Of a stretch of 64,000 nucleotides of DNA, positions 25,885 to 33,517 are shown one piece after another (within the stretch, counting starts at the first letter, position 1; each line of letters starts with the position of its first letter). Under the pieces are notes generated by a model. That model ran no database searches. It worked only from the letters and a program-made list of their open reading frames with translations, and had not been told where the DNA came from. The position numbers and the translations under genes are program-made. The stretch is from an uncultured Bacteroidales bacterium (GTDB taxonomy: Bacteria; Bacteroidota; Bacteroidia; Bacteroidales; P3): NCBI GenBank assembly GCA_910586395.1, contig CAJUFX010000001.1, positions 70,416 to 134,415 on the forward strand. Direction: 5' to 3'.

Positions 25885-26776
25885 TACACCTGTCTTATTC
25901 CTGATTTTCAATCGACCGGATACGACCCGCCGGGTATTCGAGCGCATCCGGGAAATCCAGCCTAAAAAACTCTATGTGGCGGCCGACGGCCCGCGACCGC
26001 ACAAGAGCGGCGAAGCGGAAATTTGCGAACAGACCCGCGCCATCGTCCGGCAGGTGGATTGGCCCTGCGACGTCAAGACGTTGTTCAGAACCGGAAACCT
26101 GGGATGTCAGCAAGCCATTTACCAAGGTATTTCCTGGTTTTTCGAGCAAGAGGAGATGGGCATTATCCTGGAGGACGACTGCCTGCCCGACCGGTCGTTT
26201 TTTCCGTTCTGCGAAGAGTTGCTGATCCGGTACAAGGACGACCAACGCATCGGCCATATAGGCGGCAACATCCAAGTTCCGAACCTCGTACCACAAGGAC
26301 TGAGCTACGACTTCTCTTCCGTGACCCATATATGGGGATGGGCCACCTGGCGCCGGGTCTGGCAGAATTTCGACCTGAATTTTCCGTTCTGGGAACAGGA
26401 AAAGGCCAAACGCAGTTCACTTTTCTGCAACAAATGGGAAGAGATTTACTTTTCTTCTTTCATTCCCGATACGATTTACAAGCGGAACGGCCTGAACACA
26501 TGGGATTCTTTATATTATTTTTCCCTGCGTCTCCAAAACCAACTGTCGGTCTATCCGGCCGTCAATTTAGTTGAAAACATCGGCATAGGCGCCCCCAACG
26601 CGACCCATACCACGCATAAACGGCATTTACACGGCTATATATATGCCGAATCCCTGCCTTTTCCGTTGCGGCACCCGCGCTATATCATGCGCAACGCCCG
26701 CCTGGACCAAAAGGCGGTCCGTAAGACGTTCTTTTCCTACAAGCGTCTGCTCCGCTATATTTTGAAACGGTACTAA
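25877..26776 (+). CDS. GT-A-like sugar-nucleotide transferase
   Basis: 299 residues. It opens with TPVLFLIFNRPDTTRRVFERIRE and has an acidic DXD-like motif EDDCLPD at about 99-105 and WGWATWRRVW, features of a family often labelled nucleotide-diphospho-sugar transferase or HlpA-like in polysaccharide clusters. No membrane segment is present. Position and overlap place it in the same glycan transcript. The linkage formed is unknown. Confidence 0.82.
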   Translation: MLDTPVLFLIFNRPDTTRRVFERIREIQPKKLYVAADGPRPHKSGEAEICEQTRAIVRQVDWPCDVKTLFRTGNLGCQQAIYQGISWFFEQEEMGIILEDDCLPDRSFFPFCEELLIRYKDDQRIGHIGGNIQVPNLVPQGLSYDFSSVTHIWGWATWRRVWQNFDLNFPFWEQEKAKRSSLFCNKWEEIYFSSFIPDTIYKRNGLNTWDSLYYFSLRLQNQLSVYPAVNLVENIGIGAPNATHTTHKRHLHGYIYAESLPFPLRHPRYIMRNARLDQKAVRKTFFSYKRLLRYILKRY

Positions 26777-26786
26777 AAATGCCCTC

Positions 26787-28064
26787 ATGAAAGTCGTCGT
26801 CCTCAATACCTCCGAACGAAAAGGCGGCGCGGCTGTCGCCGCCAACCGTTTGTTGCAATCCCTATCCGCCCTCCCCGGCATGGAGGTCACGATGCTCGTA
26901 CGCGATAAAACGACGGTGGATTCCAAGGTCGTTTCCGTCAATACGACCGCTTGCAGACGATGGCGGAACAAAATCCGGTTTGCCTGGGAACGGATGGTGA
27001 TATATATGGCCAACCATTTCGACCGAAGCCGGTTGTTTGAGGTCTCCATCGCCAATACCGGCACGGACCTCAGCCGTCATCCGGCCGTCCGCGAAGCCGA
27101 CCTCATCCACCTGCATTGGATCAACCAAGGTTTCCTTTCCTTGCGTGACCTACGACGTCTGCAAGACCTCGGCAAGCCCATCGTCTGGACGTTGCACGAC
27201 CTTTGGCCCGCGACCGGCATTTGCCACTATCCGGGCGACTGCCCACGCTATCAGACACAATGTAAACAATGTCCGTTCTTGAAACGACATCCTTGGCCGG
27301 CCATCGACCGACTGGTTTTCAAACGGAAATCCCGTTTGGATTTCTCACATACGACCTTTGTCGGATGCAGCCGATGGATCAGCCGCATGGCGGGAAAGAG
27401 CCACCTGCTACAAGGTGCGGCCGGTTTCCGCGCCATTTCCAACCCGATTGACACCTTGATTTTCCATCCCGCCGACCGCTTTGCAACCAGACATAATTTC
27501 CAGCTCCCGGCGGATAGAAAAATCGTGTTATTCGCCGCCGCCAAAGTATCAGACACCCGCAAAGGCATCGCCTATCTGATAGAAGCCTGCCACTTATTGG
27601 ACAAACAGGGCCTGAAAAATTTCGACATCGCGCTTTTGGGCGGGCAACCTCAAGATTTTTCCGCTGACTTTCCTTGCCCAATCCACAGTCTGGGCTATCT
27701 CAACCATCCGGATGCCATTCAAGCGGCCTACGCCTGCGCCGACCTTTTCGTCATTCCATCCTTAGAAGACAACCTGCCCAATACCATTATGGAAGCCTTG
27801 GCCTGCGGCACCCCCTGCGTCGGTTTCCATACCGGCGGCATCCCGGAAATGATTGACCATCTGCAAAACGGTTATCTCGCCCGCTACAAAGACGCGCGGG
27901 ATTTAGCCGACGGCATCGCCTGGGTGTTGGATCACCCGGAACCGGAATCGCTGTCGAAAGCCTGTGTGGATAAAGTCAATACCTGCTATCGGAAGGAGGT
28001 CGTCGCAAAACAATATACCGAACTGTACCAAGAACTGCTGAATCGGGAAAATCACGGTTCCTAA
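26787..28064 (+). CDS. Family 4 glycosyltransferase
   Basis: 425 residues with the GT-B fold. The N-terminus (KVVVLNTSERKGGAAVAANRL) and the segment VWTLHDLWPATGICHY are characteristic of WcaC/WbaZ-like GT4 enzymes of Bacteroidota. The C-terminal nucleotide-sugar site has FVIPSLEDNLPNTIMEALACGTP followed by GGIPEMI. It is the last + strand gene of the glycan cluster, 10 bp after the preceding gene, and converges on the flippase gene. Confidence 0.93.
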   Translation: MKVVVLNTSERKGGAAVAANRLLQSLSALPGMEVTMLVRDKTTVDSKVVSVNTTACRRWRNKIRFAWERMVIYMANHFDRSRLFEVSIANTGTDLSRHPAVREADLIHLHWINQGFLSLRDLRRLQDLGKPIVWTLHDLWPATGICHYPGDCPRYQTQCKQCPFLKRHPWPAIDRLVFKRKSRLDFSHTTFVGCSRWISRMAGKSHLLQGAAGFRAISNPIDTLIFHPADRFATRHNFQLPADRKIVLFAAAKVSDTRKGIAYLIEACHLLDKQGLKNFDIALLGGQPQDFSADFPCPIHSLGYLNHPDAIQAAYACADLFVIPSLEDNLPNTIMEALACGTPCVGFHTGGIPEMIDHLQNGYLARYKDARDLADGIAWVLDHPEPESLSKACVDKVNTCYRKEVVAKQYTELYQELLNRENHGS

Positions 28065-28100
28065 AACGGCCGATTCTCGACCTTCACCAAATAGATTGGC

Positions 28101-29603
28101 TTACCTCCGTCCCCCTAACCGCCGTATGCGGTTCAGGATTTCTTTCAACAGACCGTTGAATTCATCCGACACTTTAAGTATGCAGACCGCGGCCAACGCA
28201 CCGCCGCCAAGCACGGCCGTCCGCGCGGCCGCATCCAACACCGGATGCCCCATGGCCGGCCAAAGCGCGTGCAGGCCGCAGAAAAGCCCGACGACGGCCG
28301 CGACTTTCCACATACCGGAAGAGAACGGATGGATTCTGATTTTAATGCCCACAAACGATAATATCGCGACAGCGTAAACGACAACCGTTATCAACGTGGC
28401 CAAAGCCGCGCCACTGACCCCCATGCGCGGAATAAGCCAAAGGTTGGTCGCAATCGTCAAGCCGCCCAACAGCAAGATGAACGGCAGCGAATAACGGTAA
28501 TAAGGCGAATAATTCAACATAAGACCGCTCACCATGCTCACACTCTCTATGACCTTGCCCAACGCGATGAGCAACACAACGCCGATGCCCTGCGCATAAT
28601 ACGCACCGTTGGGCATCAACGCATAAACATTCCGTATATTTAGCCAAAGCACAAGGAAGACGAACGATGCAACCAGGAATTGATTAAGCGCAACCTTGCG
28701 GTACAGTTCCGACAACTTGGCCCGGTCGCCCTGCTTGTAAGCCTCCGCGATAAGCGGCATGGACATCGTCCCTGTGGAACGCGAAGGCATCTCGATGATG
28801 ACGGCCATATAATAGGCGATACTGTAGATGGCCGTGAACTCCAAGCCCATCTTGGCACTGACCATAAACACGTCCATGCGCAACACCAACAGGTTTGCCA
28901 GACTCCCCAACATCAAAAAAAATGAATAGGACGCGATGTCTCGCCGCAAAGGACGCGGAATGTCGGCCAAAGGATGCAGGCCACCCCGCGGCGGACAGAG
29001 CCAAAGCGCGTAGATTAAATCCACGATACAGGCCAACGCGTAAGCCAAGGTCAACAGAACGACGAACCCGTTGAGACTCACATAGCCCATGCCGTAAACC
29101 ACGATGGCCGCCGCCGTAAAAACGCGCAAACCGACTTCGCGCACCAACTTGGGCACGGTAATGCGCATGAGTACGTTGCCGTATGTCTCGAATACAGTCA
29201 GATAGACCATGAATACGGTCAGCGGAAACACCCAGAAATAATAGTCGGTGAACAACGCGGATTCCGCCGCAAAATAACGGTCCAACGGCTGCTGCAACAG
29301 GAAATACAGAAAACCGAAAAACGCGATGCCGAGGACCGGCAACAGACAGAGATACCAAAAGAACCCTTTGTGTCGGTTATCTTCCGTCTTGAAATAAGGA
29401 AAATAACGGACACCAACCTGATTGACCCCCAACTGAGACAAGCCGGCCAAAAGCGTGGCGGCCTCAATCAGAATCCGTTGCAGGCCGATTTCTTCAGGAC
29501 GGAGAAAACGGGTGGCGAGGAACAGCGTGTTCAAAAAGCCGATGAACGCGCCCATATAGGTTGCCACCGCGCCCTTGACGCTCTGTCGGATCACCACCCC
29601 CAT
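28101..29603 (-). CDS. Wzx-like polysaccharide/lipid-linked oligosaccharide flippase
   Basis: 500 residues with about 14 hydrophobic segments and basic cytoplasmic loops, fitting the MATE/MVF (polysaccharide biosynthesis C) superfamily. The opening VIRQSVKGAVATYMGAFIGFLNTLFLATRFL is typical. It would move a lipid-linked glycan across the inner membrane. It lies convergent to the glycosyltransferases, 36 bp from the GT4 stop with no terminator between them, so opposing transcripts may overlap. A polymerase or ligase gene is not seen here. Confidence 0.88.
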   Translation of the reverse strand: MGVVIRQSVKGAVATYMGAFIGFLNTLFLATRFLRPEEIGLQRILIEAATLLAGLSQLGVNQVGVRYFPYFKTEDNRHKGFFWYLCLLPVLGIAFFGFLYFLLQQPLDRYFAAESALFTDYYFWVFPLTVFMVYLTVFETYGNVLMRITVPKLVREVGLRVFTAAAIVVYGMGYVSLNGFVVLLTLAYALACIVDLIYALWLCPPRGGLHPLADIPRPLRRDIASYSFFLMLGSLANLLVLRMDVFMVSAKMGLEFTAIYSIAYYMAVIIEMPSRSTGTMSMPLIAEAYKQGDRAKLSELYRKVALNQFLVASFVFLVLWLNIRNVYALMPNGAYYAQGIGVVLLIALGKVIESVSMVSGLMLNYSPYYRYSLPFILLLGGLTIATNLWLIPRMGVSGAALATLITVVVYAVAILSFVGIKIRIHPFSSGMWKVAAVVGLFCGLHALWPAMGHPVLDAAARTAVLGGGALAAVCILKVSDEFNGLLKEILNRIRRLGGRR

Positions 29604-29724
29604 AACTTATAGAATCTTACGCTTTATTACTTATCCTGCAGCCGCTGCGCGCAGGCTGCCGCATCTAAACCGCCCCGTCCCTGCGGCAACCGCCCGCAAT
29701 CCATCCGCACAGACGGCCGACCGC

Positions 29725-31092
29725 TTAGCGCATGGCCGCGAAATGTTTGTAAAACGCCACGACGGCCTCCATGCCTTGAAACAGGCGGCGCAATTCGAAA
29801 TTCTCGTTGGGCGAATGAATCGCGTCCTGTTCGAGTCCGAAGCCCATCAACAGCGTTTTCAAGCCCAATACGCGTTCGAAAGCCGCCACGATGGGGATGC
29901 TGCCGCCGCTGCGCGTGGGCACGGGCTTGCGGCCATAGACCTCTAAATAGGCTTTCTCAGCGGCCTGATAGGCCGGCAACGACAGCGGACAACCGTAGGC
30001 CTGGCCGCCGTGCAGGATTTCGACCTCCACCTTGACGCTCTTGGGCGCCTTGGCCTGCAGATGCTTCGCAATCAAGTCGGCAATCTTGCGCCAGTCCTGG
30101 TTCGGCACAAGCCGCATCGAGATCTTGGCGTGCGCCGTCGAGGGCAAAACGGTTTTGGAGCCTTCGCCCGTATAGCCGCCCCAAATGCCGTTCACATCCA
30201 AAGAGGGCCGGATGCCCGTGCGTTCCAAGGTCGTGTAGCCGGCTTCGCCGCTCTCCTGCTCTATATCCAAGGCTTTTTTATACTGTTCGAGATTGAACGG
30301 CGCCTCGGCCATGGCCGCGCGTTCTTCGGCCGAAATTTCCAATACATCGTCGTAGAAACCCGGAATCGTGATATGGCCGTTTGCGTCTATCAAGTCGGCC
30401 ACGAGACGCGCCAACACATTGGCCGGATTGGCCACGGCGCCGCCGAACAAACCGGAATGCAGGTCCTTGTTGGGCCCCGTCACCTTGACTTCCACGTAAC
30501 TCAAACCGCGCAAACCCACCGTCACGGCCGGGATGTCGGCCGTCACCATGCTCGTGTCGGAGGCGATGATGACATCGGCCTTGAGCATCTCCTTATGCTC
30601 GGCGCACCAAGCCTCCAGCGAAGGCGAACCGATTTCCTCCTCGCCCTCCAGCATGAACTTGACGTTGCAACCCAAAGCCCCTTCCTTGACCAGATATTCG
30701 AAAGCCTTGAGGTGGATGAAGCTCTGCCCCTTGTCATCGTTCGCGCCGCGGGCGTAAATCTTGCCGTCCTTCACGACGGGTTCGAACGGTTGCGTATGCC
30801 ATTCCGAGACCGGATCGACGGGCATGACGTCGTAATGGCCATAGACCAAAACGGTATGCGCCTTGGGGTCGATGAGCTTCTCGGCATAAACGACGGGATT
30901 GCCGGCCGTGGGCATGACGTCCGCCCTGTCGGCGCCGGCCGCCTTGATCGCATCGGCCAGATACTGCGCGCAACGCACCATATCGGGTTTGTGCGCCTGT
31001 TCTGAGCTGATGGACGGAATCCGGATCAGGCCGAACAATTCCTCTAAAAATCGGTCTTGGTTTTCGGCGATATACGCCTGCATGGTTTTCAT
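29725..31092 (-). CDS. M20-family metallopeptidase (dipeptidase-like)
   Basis: 455 residues. Metal ligands are recognisable: VYGHYDVMPVDP (His and the nearby catalytic Asp), RGANDDKGQ (bridging Asp), EGEEEIGSP (general-base Glu and ligand Glu), SDTSM and the C-terminal DAIHSPNE (His). The insert between about 195 and 340 is the dimerisation (lid) domain. This pattern fits the cytosolic carnosinase/CNDP-like dipeptidase subgroup. The ATG at 31092 (MKTMQAYI) is preferred to 31131. No partner gene is adjacent. Confidence 0.92.
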   Translation of the reverse strand: MKTMQAYIAENQDRFLEELFGLIRIPSISSEQAHKPDMVRCAQYLADAIKAAGADRADVMPTAGNPVVYAEKLIDPKAHTVLVYGHYDVMPVDPVSEWHTQPFEPVVKDGKIYARGANDDKGQSFIHLKAFEYLVKEGALGCNVKFMLEGEEEIGSPSLEAWCAEHKEMLKADVIIASDTSMVTADIPAVTVGLRGLSYVEVKVTGPNKDLHSGLFGGAVANPANVLARLVADLIDANGHITIPGFYDDVLEISAEERAAMAEAPFNLEQYKKALDIEQESGEAGYTTLERTGIRPSLDVNGIWGGYTGEGSKTVLPSTAHAKISMRLVPNQDWRKIADLIAKHLQAKAPKSVKVEVEILHGGQAYGCPLSLPAYQAAEKAYLEVYGRKPVPTRSGGSIPIVAAFERVLGLKTLLMGFGLEQDAIHSPNENFELRRLFQGMEAVVAFYKHFAAMR

Positions 31093-31181
31093 AAACGTAA
31101 TGGTTAAATTTGCAAAATATAGTACCCGCATACCGACGTCTTTGAAAGGAGACCGGTACCATGCGGCCGTTTAGCATATAA

Positions 31182-31892
31182 GTGACAAAGATAGTGAAAG
31201 GCGAGCGCAGAACCAAATATCAAACCAACGTAAAAATAAGAAAAAGTTTCGATACGGAAAGGTTTTTCTTAGTCTTGTGCTTAGTGACGGCTTGCCAAAG
31301 TCCGCCGGCAAGCGCGCCCACAGCGGGTAAACCGACTTCGGCTGAACCGGCCTTGGCGTTCGCCTGCCCGGACTCGCTGTTCCGGAGCGGTGACCTCGTG
31401 TTCCGGCGCGGCCGGAGCGTTTCTTCCGACCTGGTGTTGCTCTGCGAAGACGAACCGACTTACAGCCACGTCGGCCTCTTGGTCTATGACCACGGCTGGA
31501 AAGTCGTGCACGCCGCGCCCGACGAAGCCGACGAACACGGCCGCTACGACCGTGTCATGGCCGAACCGCCTGCCGATTTCTGGCATCCGAGACGCTGCCG
31601 TGCCGGCGGCGTCTATCGCCTGCCGCTTTCCGACGGCGCGGCCGAACGCCTGACGGCCGAAGCCATCCGCCAAGCCGATGAGGGGCGGCCGTTCGACCAC
31701 CGTTTCGACGAGCGGGACACGACGGCTTTCTACTGCACCGAACTCATCCAATTCCTATTCGGGAAAATCGGCATCGACCCGAGCCAAGGCCGACGCACGC
31801 GCGACGGTCTGATCCCATTCTCCCCGCCGCTCATCCTGCCGGGCCACCTGCTCGCGCATCCGGATTTACAACCGATAGGGCGCTTTCCATAA
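31182..31892 (+). CDS. YiiX/YebB-like permuted NlpC/P60 (papain-like) lipoprotein
   Basis: Up to 236 residues. A short hydrophobic segment ending LVLCLVTAC gives a lipobox-like site at Cys38. The mature part has the family motifs SGDLVFRRG, TYSHVGLLV (catalytic His) and TAFYCTELIQ (catalytic Cys), in the permuted order of the YiiX group. Such enzymes probably hydrolyse peptide or acyl bonds in the envelope, but the substrate is unknown. The start is unclear: no in-frame ATG exists before the signal; GTG at 31182 or 31194 is likely. It diverges from the M20 gene with an 89-bp gap. Confidence 0.78.
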   Translation: MTKIVKGERRTKYQTNVKIRKSFDTERFFLVLCLVTACQSPPASAPTAGKPTSAEPALAFACPDSLFRSGDLVFRRGRSVSSDLVLLCEDEPTYSHVGLLVYDHGWKVVHAAPDEADEHGRYDRVMAEPPADFWHPRRCRAGGVYRLPLSDGAAERLTAEAIRQADEGRPFDHRFDERDTTAFYCTELIQFLFGKIGIDPSQGRRTRDGLIPFSPPLILPGHLLAHPDLQPIGRFP

Positions 31893-31931
31893 GCCCCCGC
31901 GCAAGCCGGTACGCGATTGGAAAAAAATGCT

Positions 31932-31939
31932 TACTTTTG
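31932..31939 (+). promoter_or_regulatory. Candidate -7 box for small lipoprotein and gapA
   Basis: TACTTTTG matches TAnnTTTG, 25 bp before the chosen start of the DUF4878-like lipoprotein. No good -33 box is seen at the usual distance. Confidence 0.45.
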
Positions 31940-31964
31940 TAACACCATTTCAAATGTCCACAAC

Positions 31965-32405
31965 ATGAATATAAAATCATTATCCGGCAGTCTATGCCTT
32001 TCCGGCGGCGCGCTTGCAGTCCTTCTGGCCTTGACGGCCTGCCGCAACGGGTCGCCCGCGAGCGGTTCGCCGGCCGAGGCCGCCAAGACCTATCTGACCT
32101 ATGCCTACGAAAAGAACTATGAACAATTCGCCAATACGTTCGTCTTTTCGAGTGATTCCATCGAAGCCGGCCGCCACGAAGCCAACGTACGCGCCGTCAA
32201 GGAACTATTGGATGAAAAAGGCGAAGAATTCTACGTGTCGATGGACAGCGTTTCCCAAATCCGCATTCTCTCGGAAAAAATCGATGAAACCGGCGACCGG
32301 GCCGAAGTGACGTTGGAAACCGTCTGCAAGGGCGGCCTGCGCGACACGACGGTTCACGAACTCGTCAAACGCGAAGACGGCTGGAAGTTTTATGAAAACA
32401 AATAA
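31965..32405 (+). CDS. Small DUF4878-like lipoprotein
   Basis: 146 residues from the ATG at 31965 (MNIKSLSGSLCLSG). A signal peptide ends in the lipobox LTAC, with the Cys near residue 26. The mature domain (AAKTYLTYAYEKNYEQFANTF ... DGWKFYENK) resembles the NTF2-like DUF4878 lipoproteins common in Bacteroidota; their function is unknown. An upstream in-frame ATG (31917) would put the -7 box inside the gene. It precedes gapA by 30 bp and may be co-transcribed with it. Confidence 0.8.
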   Translation: MNIKSLSGSLCLSGGALAVLLALTACRNGSPASGSPAEAAKTYLTYAYEKNYEQFANTFVFSSDSIEAGRHEANVRAVKELLDEKGEEFYVSMDSVSQIRILSEKIDETGDRAEVTLETVCKGGLRDTTVHELVKREDGWKFYENK

Positions 32406-32435
32406 TTCAAAATAAACTTAAAATTTTTTAAAGAC

Positions 32436-33443
32436 ATGGCAAAAGTAAAAGTTGCAATCAACGGTTTCGGTCGTATCGGCCGCGTGACTTTCCGGAATTT
32501 GTTGAACAAGCCCGATGTGGAAGTCGTGGCCTTCAACGACCTGACCGACCCGCAGACTTTGGCGCACTTGCTTAAGTACGACTCCATCCACAAACGTTTC
32601 CCCGGCACGGTGCAGGTCGAGGGCGAATACCTCGTCATCAACGGCCAGCGCATCAAGGTTTACGCCGAAAAAGACCCGGCCAACCTGCCGTGGAAAGAAT
32701 TGGGCGTGGACGTGGTCGTGGAATCGACGGGCCGTTTCAAGAACCGTGAAGCCATGAGCAAACACATTCAGGCCGGCGCCAAGAAAGTGATCTTGACCGT
32801 ACCCGCCGACAAGGCCGAAGACGTGGACGCCACGATCGTGCTCGGCGTGAACGAACACATGATCAAACCGGAACTGACGTTCGTTTCCAACGCGTCCTGC
32901 ACGACGAACTGCCTCGCGCCCGTCGCCAAAGTGCTCAACGACGCTTTCGGCATCAAACGCGGTCTGATGAATACGATTCACTCCTATACGAACGACCAGA
33001 TTATTCTGGATTCGCCGCATAAAGACCTGCGTCGCGCCCGCGCGGCCGCCGTTTCGATTATCCCGACGAGCACCGGCGCCGCCAAAGCGGTCGGCCTCGT
33101 CGTACCCGAACTGAAAGGCAAACTGGACGGTTTCGCCATGCGCGTCCCGACGCCCGATGGCTCGGTGGTTGACCTGACGGCCGAGTTAAACCGCAATGTG
33201 ACGGCCGAAGAAGTGAACGCCGCCATCAAGGCCGCGGCCGAAGGTCCGATGAAAGGCGTATTGGAATACTGCGAAGACCCGATCGTCAGCATCGACATCG
33301 TGGGCAATCCGCACTCCTCCGTCTTCGACGCCAAACTGACCAAGGTCATGGACGGTAACTTCGTCAAAATCGTATCCTGGTACGACAACGAATTCGGTTA
33401 CTCCAACCGTGTGGCCGAACTGACGACGAAACTCTTCAAATAA
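32436..33443 (+). CDS. gapA: Glyceraldehyde-3-phosphate dehydrogenase, type I
   Basis: 335 residues, the normal length. An N-terminal NAD-binding fold (VKVAINGFGRIGRVTFRN) is followed by catalytic Cys155 in SNASCTTNC and the partner His in HSYTNDQ. The end YDNEFGYSNRVAEL is typical. It converts glyceraldehyde-3-phosphate to 1,3-bisphosphoglycerate in glycolysis. It is bounded downstream by a strong terminator. Confidence 0.98.
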   Translation: MAKVKVAINGFGRIGRVTFRNLLNKPDVEVVAFNDLTDPQTLAHLLKYDSIHKRFPGTVQVEGEYLVINGQRIKVYAEKDPANLPWKELGVDVVVESTGRFKNREAMSKHIQAGAKKVILTVPADKAEDVDATIVLGVNEHMIKPELTFVSNASCTTNCLAPVAKVLNDAFGIKRGLMNTIHSYTNDQIILDSPHKDLRRARAAAVSIIPTSTGAAKAVGLVVPELKGKLDGFAMRVPTPDGSVVDLTAELNRNVTAEEVNAAIKAAAEGPMKGVLEYCEDPIVSIDIVGNPHSSVFDAKLTKVMDGNFVKIVSWYDNEFGYSNRVAELTTKLFK

Positions 33444-33467
33444 GCGTTTCCGTCTTTCCGAATTCCT

Positions 33468-33504
33468 CCTCCCGGTGGGCTACGGCTTACCGGGAGGTTT
33501 TTTT
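33468..33504 (+). terminator. Rho-independent terminator of gapA
   Basis: CCTCCCGGT (33468-33476) pairs perfectly with ACCGGGAGG (33489-33497) and is followed by seven T residues. Confidence 0.93.
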
Positions 33505-33517
33505 ACAAAAATTCCCC

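Noticed and set aside
29635..29659. Inverted repeats GCAGCC/GGCTGC between the flippase and M20 genes
   Set aside because: Short, with alternative pairings and no T-tract on the minus strand; not enough to call a terminator or site.
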